DNA from: JAENVT01 sp031412355
GTDB lineage: Bacteria > Actinomycetota > Acidimicrobiia > Acidimicrobiales > Ilumatobacteraceae
Assembly: GCA_031412355.1 (NCBI GenBank)
Contig: JANOCR010000124.1
Coordinates: 1 to 26,501 of the forward strand
DNA length: 26,501 nucleotides
Direction: 5' to 3'
Part shown: piece by piece, positions 23,038-26,501 of the stretch
Numbering within the stretch: the stretch's first letter is position 1
Layout: the number at the start of each line of letters is the position of its first letter
Position numbers and translations under genes: made by a program
The notes under the pieces: model-generated
Seen by the model: the letters and a program-made list of their open reading frames with translations, nothing else
Databases searched by the model: none
What the model was told of the DNA's origin: nothing

Positions 23038-24936
23038 CTAGATCGGTGGCACGAGCAGAACGGCAGCGGTCGACGTCTCGACGCTCTGACGCAGCGTGGC
23101 AAACCGATCGAGCACGGTCATGATCGTGGGATCGGCGTCGAGCAGTCCGTTCTGGACCGACGCCGCGAGCGTGTTCGAGCGGCTGATCGACGTGGCGTCG
23201 AGTTCGGGCTTGTCGAGCTGACGCAACCACGCATCGCCGAACCCGGCATCGACAGCTGCCTGCCCGGCTTCGGACAGCGTGATCTGGCCTTCGAACAGCC
23301 AGGCCTCGATGTCGAAGGTCATCGCCTGCAACTCGACGCGTTCAACCTCGGTGAGGTTCGACACGAACGCAATCGCACTCGGATCGTTCTCTGCGTCGAC
23401 GGCTTCCATTGCCGTGACGACGCGCAACTCGGCTACCGGCTCGCCGTGATAGCGGCGACGCTCGCCGAACTGGCGCACGAGTACCGGATCGTCGACGACG
23501 AAGTCGACACCTGTCCGCTGTAGTCGGGCCAACAGGGGCACCCCGAACACGTCGTAGTTGGGGGGTGGGCGATACAGCACAGTCGCCACGTCGACGCGGC
23601 CGGTCGCTGCGTCGATCAACTCCTCCGCAGCGGGACGCAACGAGTCGAGCTCCTTCTGGCCGCGGAGACTGGCGTGCCGGGGCACGTTGGCCAGGCCGAT
23701 CGTGGCGATGGCGAATGTCGCCACGCCGACGCGAACGCGGTGGTCGGAAATCACCGTCAGTCGCGGGCCTAGGGCTCGCCACATGGACAGGCCGAGCGCG
23801 AACCAGACGAACATGCTGGCCGGCCACAGCCATCGCACGTAGTCGGAGCTGACGCCGAAGAACGACGATGTCGGAGCCCGCGTGGCTGCCACCCACCCGA
23901 TGATCACCGCGATGCCGGCGGTCAGCGCCGAGGCCGCAGCGTCTTTGTGGGCATGCTGCCACGCCCACCGGCAACCCGCGGCGCACACGGCGAGCACCAG
24001 GACCAGAGACAGTGCCGCGAGGGCGATATGGGGCAGCGGAGAGAACAGTCGAATTCCGTCGAACTCGCTGCGACCCCACCACGGAGGCAAGGTCAGCGTG
24101 GCCGCGGCGATCTGCGTGCCCAGTCGCGACCCGGGGTTGTTGTCAAGCACGCCGGAAGCTCGGACCATTCGTGCGAGGTTGCCATCGCGGCCGTGTACCA
24201 ACTGCTCGAAGAGCGGTTGGCTCCAAAGCACCAAGAACACGGCGATACATCGAACGGTGACGCCCCGTAGCTCGACGACACCTTCGCGCCTGCACCGAGC
24301 GACGTAGATCGTGCAAACAACCACGACCAGCGGCGTCAGGAAAAGCAGATAACTGTTGTTGAGCTGGACGGCGAATGTCGAGACGCCGATCAGCCAAGGC
24401 AGCGCGGCGCCGTCCCGTTCGATTGCGGCCGTGGCGAGGAACAGACAAGTCAGGCACGGCAACATCGCTGCGGTGGGGTTGTAGGGGTCGTACAGCGACT
24501 CGGAGCCCGCTGCCCACCCGAGACCGGCAAAGGCCAGCGCCGCGAGCGCTGCACCGGCCCGACCAGTTCGTCGCGCCGCGAAGATCACGCCGACAGTTGC
24601 TGCTGCGATGTTGACGAGGCCAACACCGATGGCAACTCCCGCTGGCCCGCCGAAGATGCGTACGGGCAGAGCGAGCACATCGAACATCAGTGGCCCTGGA
24701 TGGTTCAGCGGCACCGCTGCGTGGGGGCCCAGCGCGGCCGACGATGCCGTACCGAGCAGTGGATGGTGAGAAGTGAAAACGTCGTGCGCCCGGATCTGCA
24801 GTAGTGCCTGGTCACCCAGCGGGATCCAGCCATCGACGATGGCTCCCACGACCGCGACGACGACGGGAATCGTTGTCAGGGCGATGGTCAACGCCACGAA
24901 CCGATCTATGTGGCGCCACCACTGTCGAGGCGTCAT
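23038..24936 (-). CDS. GT-C-like polytopic membrane glycosyltransferase-type protein
   Basis: The 632-residue protein has an N-terminal membrane part with about ten to eleven hydrophobic segments (residues 15-430) and a C-terminal soluble part (about 440-632) with no further helix. The first external loop (GDQALLQIRAHDVF) carries an acidic residue, and PLNHPGPLMFDVLALPVRIF follows. This arrangement is typical of GT-C enzymes using lipid-linked sugars, but the exact family is not recognised. The frame stays open to 25503, but that upstream part is Arg-rich antisense-like sequence inside the dehydrogenase gene; ATG 24936 overlaps the dehydrogenase stop as ATGA and is clearly the start. Confidence 0.75.
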   Translation of the reverse strand: MTPRQWWRHIDRFVALTIALTTIPVVVAVVGAIVDGWIPLGDQALLQIRAHDVFTSHHPLLGTASSAALGPHAAVPLNHPGPLMFDVLALPVRIFGGPAGVAIGVGLVNIAAATVGVIFAARRTGRAGAALAALAFAGLGWAAGSESLYDPYNPTAAMLPCLTCLFLATAAIERDGAALPWLIGVSTFAVQLNNSYLLFLTPLVVVVCTIYVARCRREGVVELRGVTVRCIAVFLVLWSQPLFEQLVHGRDGNLARMVRASGVLDNNPGSRLGTQIAAATLTLPPWWGRSEFDGIRLFSPLPHIALAALSLVLVLAVCAAGCRWAWQHAHKDAAASALTAGIAVIIGWVAATRAPTSSFFGVSSDYVRWLWPASMFVWFALGLSMWRALGPRLTVISDHRVRVGVATFAIATIGLANVPRHASLRGQKELDSLRPAAEELIDAATGRVDVATVLYRPPPNYDVFGVPLLARLQRTGVDFVVDDPVLVRQFGERRRYHGEPVAELRVVTAMEAVDAENDPSAIAFVSNLTEVERVELQAMTFDIEAWLFEGQITLSEAGQAAVDAGFGDAWLRQLDKPELDATSISRSNTLAASVQNGLLDADPTIMTVLDRFATLRQSVETSTAAVLLVPPI

Positions 24937-25931
24937 GGTCGATCGAGGATCGCCGGGTTGGCCAAGCCAGCGGGCACCCGACCCTCGATCACGTCGATCA
25001 CCGAGGCAGTCGCCAATCGAATCATCACGTCGACCGATTTGGTGCTGAGACCTCCGACATGCGGACTGACGACGACGTTCGGCCGGCCGAGCAGCGGCGA
25101 ATGGTGCGGCGGTTCGACCTCGAACACATCGAGTGCTGCACCGGCGATCACGCCGTCGTTGAGCGCCCGGATCAAGGCCGATTCGTCGATCACGCCGCCC
25201 CGTGAGGTGTTGACGAGAACAGCGTGTGGTTGCATCAATCGCAGAGCGCGTTGGTCGATCAGGTGACGGGTGGCCGGAATCAACGGGCAGTGCAGCGTGA
25301 CTACGTCGGCACGGGTCAACAGTTCGTCGAGTTCGACGGCATGCGGGTCGTTGGTGCCGTCGAGCGCCGGGTCGGTCACCAGCAGGTCCACATCGAACCC
25401 CGCCAGGCGACGAGCGACAAGTCGGCCGATGTGCCCGTACCCGATCACTCCCACAGTGCTGCCGGTCAGCAGCCGCGGCGTGTGAGGACCGGTGCGATTC
25501 CATTGGCCAGCGCGCACCCCTGCGTCGTTCAACGGGATTCGGCGCAGGAGCGCGAGCATCAGCGCAATGGCGTGGTCGGCGACGGTCTCCTCGTTGGCCC
25601 CCGGAGTGGTGGTGATGGCGACGCCGAGCTCGGTGGCGGCGCCCACATCGATGGAGTCAACGCCGACACCGACGCGGGCGATCACCTGCAGAGCGGGGCT
25701 GTCGCGGAGAACCTCTGCCGTGAACGGGTCGGTGCTGACTATTGCTCCGGCGACGCCGGCCAACAGTTCCAGCAGTTGCTCGGGCGACCGCTCCCCGCGC
25801 TTCGCGGCGATGCGCATCGTGTAGCCCGCCACGTTCAGCGCACCCCCGTGCAGCGGGTGTTCGGTGTCGTAGTCGGGGAAGGTGATCAGGATCACGGGCG
25901 CATCACCGCTGGTGCTGCCTAGGCGACGCAT
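24933..25931 (-). CDS. D-2-hydroxyacid dehydrogenase (phosphoglycerate-dehydrogenase-like)
   Basis: The 332-residue protein has the family's substrate domain at both ends and a central NAD domain: VGVIGYGHIGRLVARRL is the GxGxxG loop, followed by an Asp-containing strand end (LLVTDPAL). Catalytic residues are visible: Arg in NTSRGGVIDE, Glu in DVFEVEPPHHSPLL, and His in VVSPHVGGLS. VGVGVDSIDV and GANEETVADHAIALMLALLR are also classic. It lacks the C-terminal ACT domain of true SerA, so the substrate may be another 2-hydroxy/2-keto acid. ATG 25931 is chosen; TTG 25967, overlapping the cupin stop, is the alternative. The stop overlaps the next gene's ATG. Confidence 0.88.
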   Translation of the reverse strand: MRRLGSTSGDAPVILITFPDYDTEHPLHGGALNVAGYTMRIAAKRGERSPEQLLELLAGVAGAIVSTDPFTAEVLRDSPALQVIARVGVGVDSIDVGAATELGVAITTTPGANEETVADHAIALMLALLRRIPLNDAGVRAGQWNRTGPHTPRLLTGSTVGVIGYGHIGRLVARRLAGFDVDLLVTDPALDGTNDPHAVELDELLTRADVVTLHCPLIPATRHLIDQRALRLMQPHAVLVNTSRGGVIDESALIRALNDGVIAGAALDVFEVEPPHHSPLLGRPNVVVSPHVGGLSTKSVDVMIRLATASVIDVIEGRVPAGLANPAILDRP

Positions 25932-25963
25932 CCTGGCGATCAGATCACCAGCTGTCGGAGCTG

Positions 25964-26257
25964 TCAAGCCGGCGGCGGGGCCTTCAACTCGATCTCGACG
26001 AATGCGAACTCGAACGAGTTGTGGTTGATCACGTTGTGTTCGACTCCGGCAGGACGGGTGTAGGAATCACCTTGGCGAAGCTCGGCTTCGACGATGCCGG
26101 TGCGCGCTTCGATCCGCAGGATTCCGTCGTACAACGGCACGACGACGTAGTCCATCGCGTGAACGTGCCATCCGGTTTCGGCGCCCGGCGCGAAGCGCCA
26201 TTCGGTCACCCGAACCCGGTCGTTGTCGATCTGAAGCGTTGGTTGAGCGGCGGTCAC
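25964..26257 (-). CDS. Small cupin-domain protein
   Basis: The 97-residue single-domain cupin has motif 1 as ETGWHVHAMDYVVVPLYDG (the H-x-H pair with a later Tyr/Asp) and motif 2 as GDSYTRPAGVEHNVINH. His of both motifs could bind a divalent metal. The end (FAFVEIELKAPPPA) matches the last beta strand of small cupins. It is the first gene of the minus-strand operon that includes the dehydrogenase. The start is GTG 26257; TACGCT lies exactly six bases upstream, implying a leaderless message. Ligand or reaction is not known. Confidence 0.85.
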   Translation of the reverse strand: MTAAQPTLQIDNDRVRVTEWRFAPGAETGWHVHAMDYVVVPLYDGILRIEARTGIVEAELRQGDSYTRPAGVEHNVINHNSFEFAFVEIELKAPPPA

Positions 26258-26293
26258 CCGTGGAGCGTAGGGCGTACCGAATAACGTGCGCTC
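26258..26293. promoter_or_regulatory. 36-bp divergent promoter region between cupin operon and ureA
   Basis: Two -10-like hexamers face away from each other: TACGCT on the minus strand (26264-26269), six bases from GTG 26257, and TAACGT on the plus strand (26282-26287), six bases from ATG 26294. Both genes would be leaderless. Each -35 region would lie over the other gene's -10 or first codons. Confidence 0.5.
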
Positions 26294-26501
26294 ATGCGCC
26301 TCACGCCGACCGATCGCGACCGATTGCTGATCTTTACGGCGGCCGAGTTGGCACGAGCGCGACGGGCCCGAGGCCTGCGACTGAACGTGCCGGAAGCCAC
26401 CGCACTGATCGCCGACACCGTGTGCGAAGCGGCGCGAGATGGTGCTCGTCTGATGGACGCCGCCGCTGCCGGCGCACGTGTGTTGACGGTTGCCGAGGTG
26501 C
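26294..26501 (+). CDS. ureA: Urease gamma subunit UreA, 3' end outside window
   Basis: The 69 visible codons read MRLTPTDRDRLLIFTAAELA, then RARRARGLRLNVPEATALIA and DTVCEAARDGARLMDAAAAG. This is the conserved N-terminus of urease gamma, a subunit of the nickel enzyme that splits urea into ammonia and carbon dioxide. The full subunit is about 100 residues, so roughly a third is missing. ureB, ureC and accessory genes would be expected just to the right. Start ATG 26294 is fixed by the family and by the leaderless -10-like TAACGT six bases upstream. It fits the nitrogen theme of the neighbouring amt and regulator. Confidence 0.95.
   Translation, partial: MRLTPTDRDRLLIFTAAELARARRARGLRLNVPEATALIADTVCEAARDGARLMDAAAAGARVLTVAEV

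Noticed and set aside
24937..25503. N-terminal extension of the GT-C-like protein (189 residues)
   Set aside because: Arg/His-rich sequence fully inside the dehydrogenase gene; the ATGA junction at 24933-24936 gives a better start.

Overview
The window is GC-rich and densely coded. Its gene content suggests an actinobacterium, perhaps an Acidimicrobiia/Ilumatobacter-type organism: a class III cyclase fused to an AAA/TPR module, a CapA-like protein, GYD and pentapeptide proteins, an OmpR-type orphan regulator next to amt, and urease. The taxonomic placement is inferred from gene style and was not searched. Several genes lack a Shine-Dalgarno sequence and instead carry a TANNNT -10-like hexamer 6 nt before the start codon, which is the usual sign of leaderless actinobacterial transcripts.

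Left part (1-14548). The first 4.4 kb is one uninterrupted minus-strand reading frame that leaves the window on the left. It encodes a secreted gingipain-like (C25) protein with two arrays of an LRSSPA hexapeptide. Divergent from it is a 1283-residue protein built like soluble adenylyl cyclase (two cyclase domains, AAA ATPase, TPR-like helices). Next come a coupled phosphotransferase and methyltransferase pair, a fragment of a VapC-type PIN toxin, a secreted metzincin with an odd first zinc ligand, and, on the minus strand, a cyclic-nucleotide-binding protein overlapping a large membrane transporter/HEAT protein. The cyclase and the cNMP-binding protein may be two ends of one cAMP circuit.

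Middle (14580-19689). A secreted CapA-like phosphoesterase, a polytopic membrane protein, a small CxxC protein and a GYD-domain protein lie on the plus strand. A HExxH (DUF4157-like) protein and a pentapeptide-repeat lipoprotein lie on the minus strand.

Right part (19772-26501). This part has a nitrogen theme. An OmpR-type regulator and an ammonium transporter (amt) diverge from a 210-bp region. That region holds two four-box arrays of the GlnR type (GTnAC-n6-GAAAC repeats), one facing each gene, each exactly 10 bp from a -10-like hexamer. A strong terminator follows amt. A four-gene minus-strand operon (cupin, D-2-hydroxyacid dehydrogenase, GT-C-like membrane protein, peptidoglycan-binding protein) diverges from the start of ureA, which the right edge cuts.

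No tRNA, rRNA, CRISPR array, insertion sequence or origin was seen. No stretch longer than 300 bases lacks a gene.
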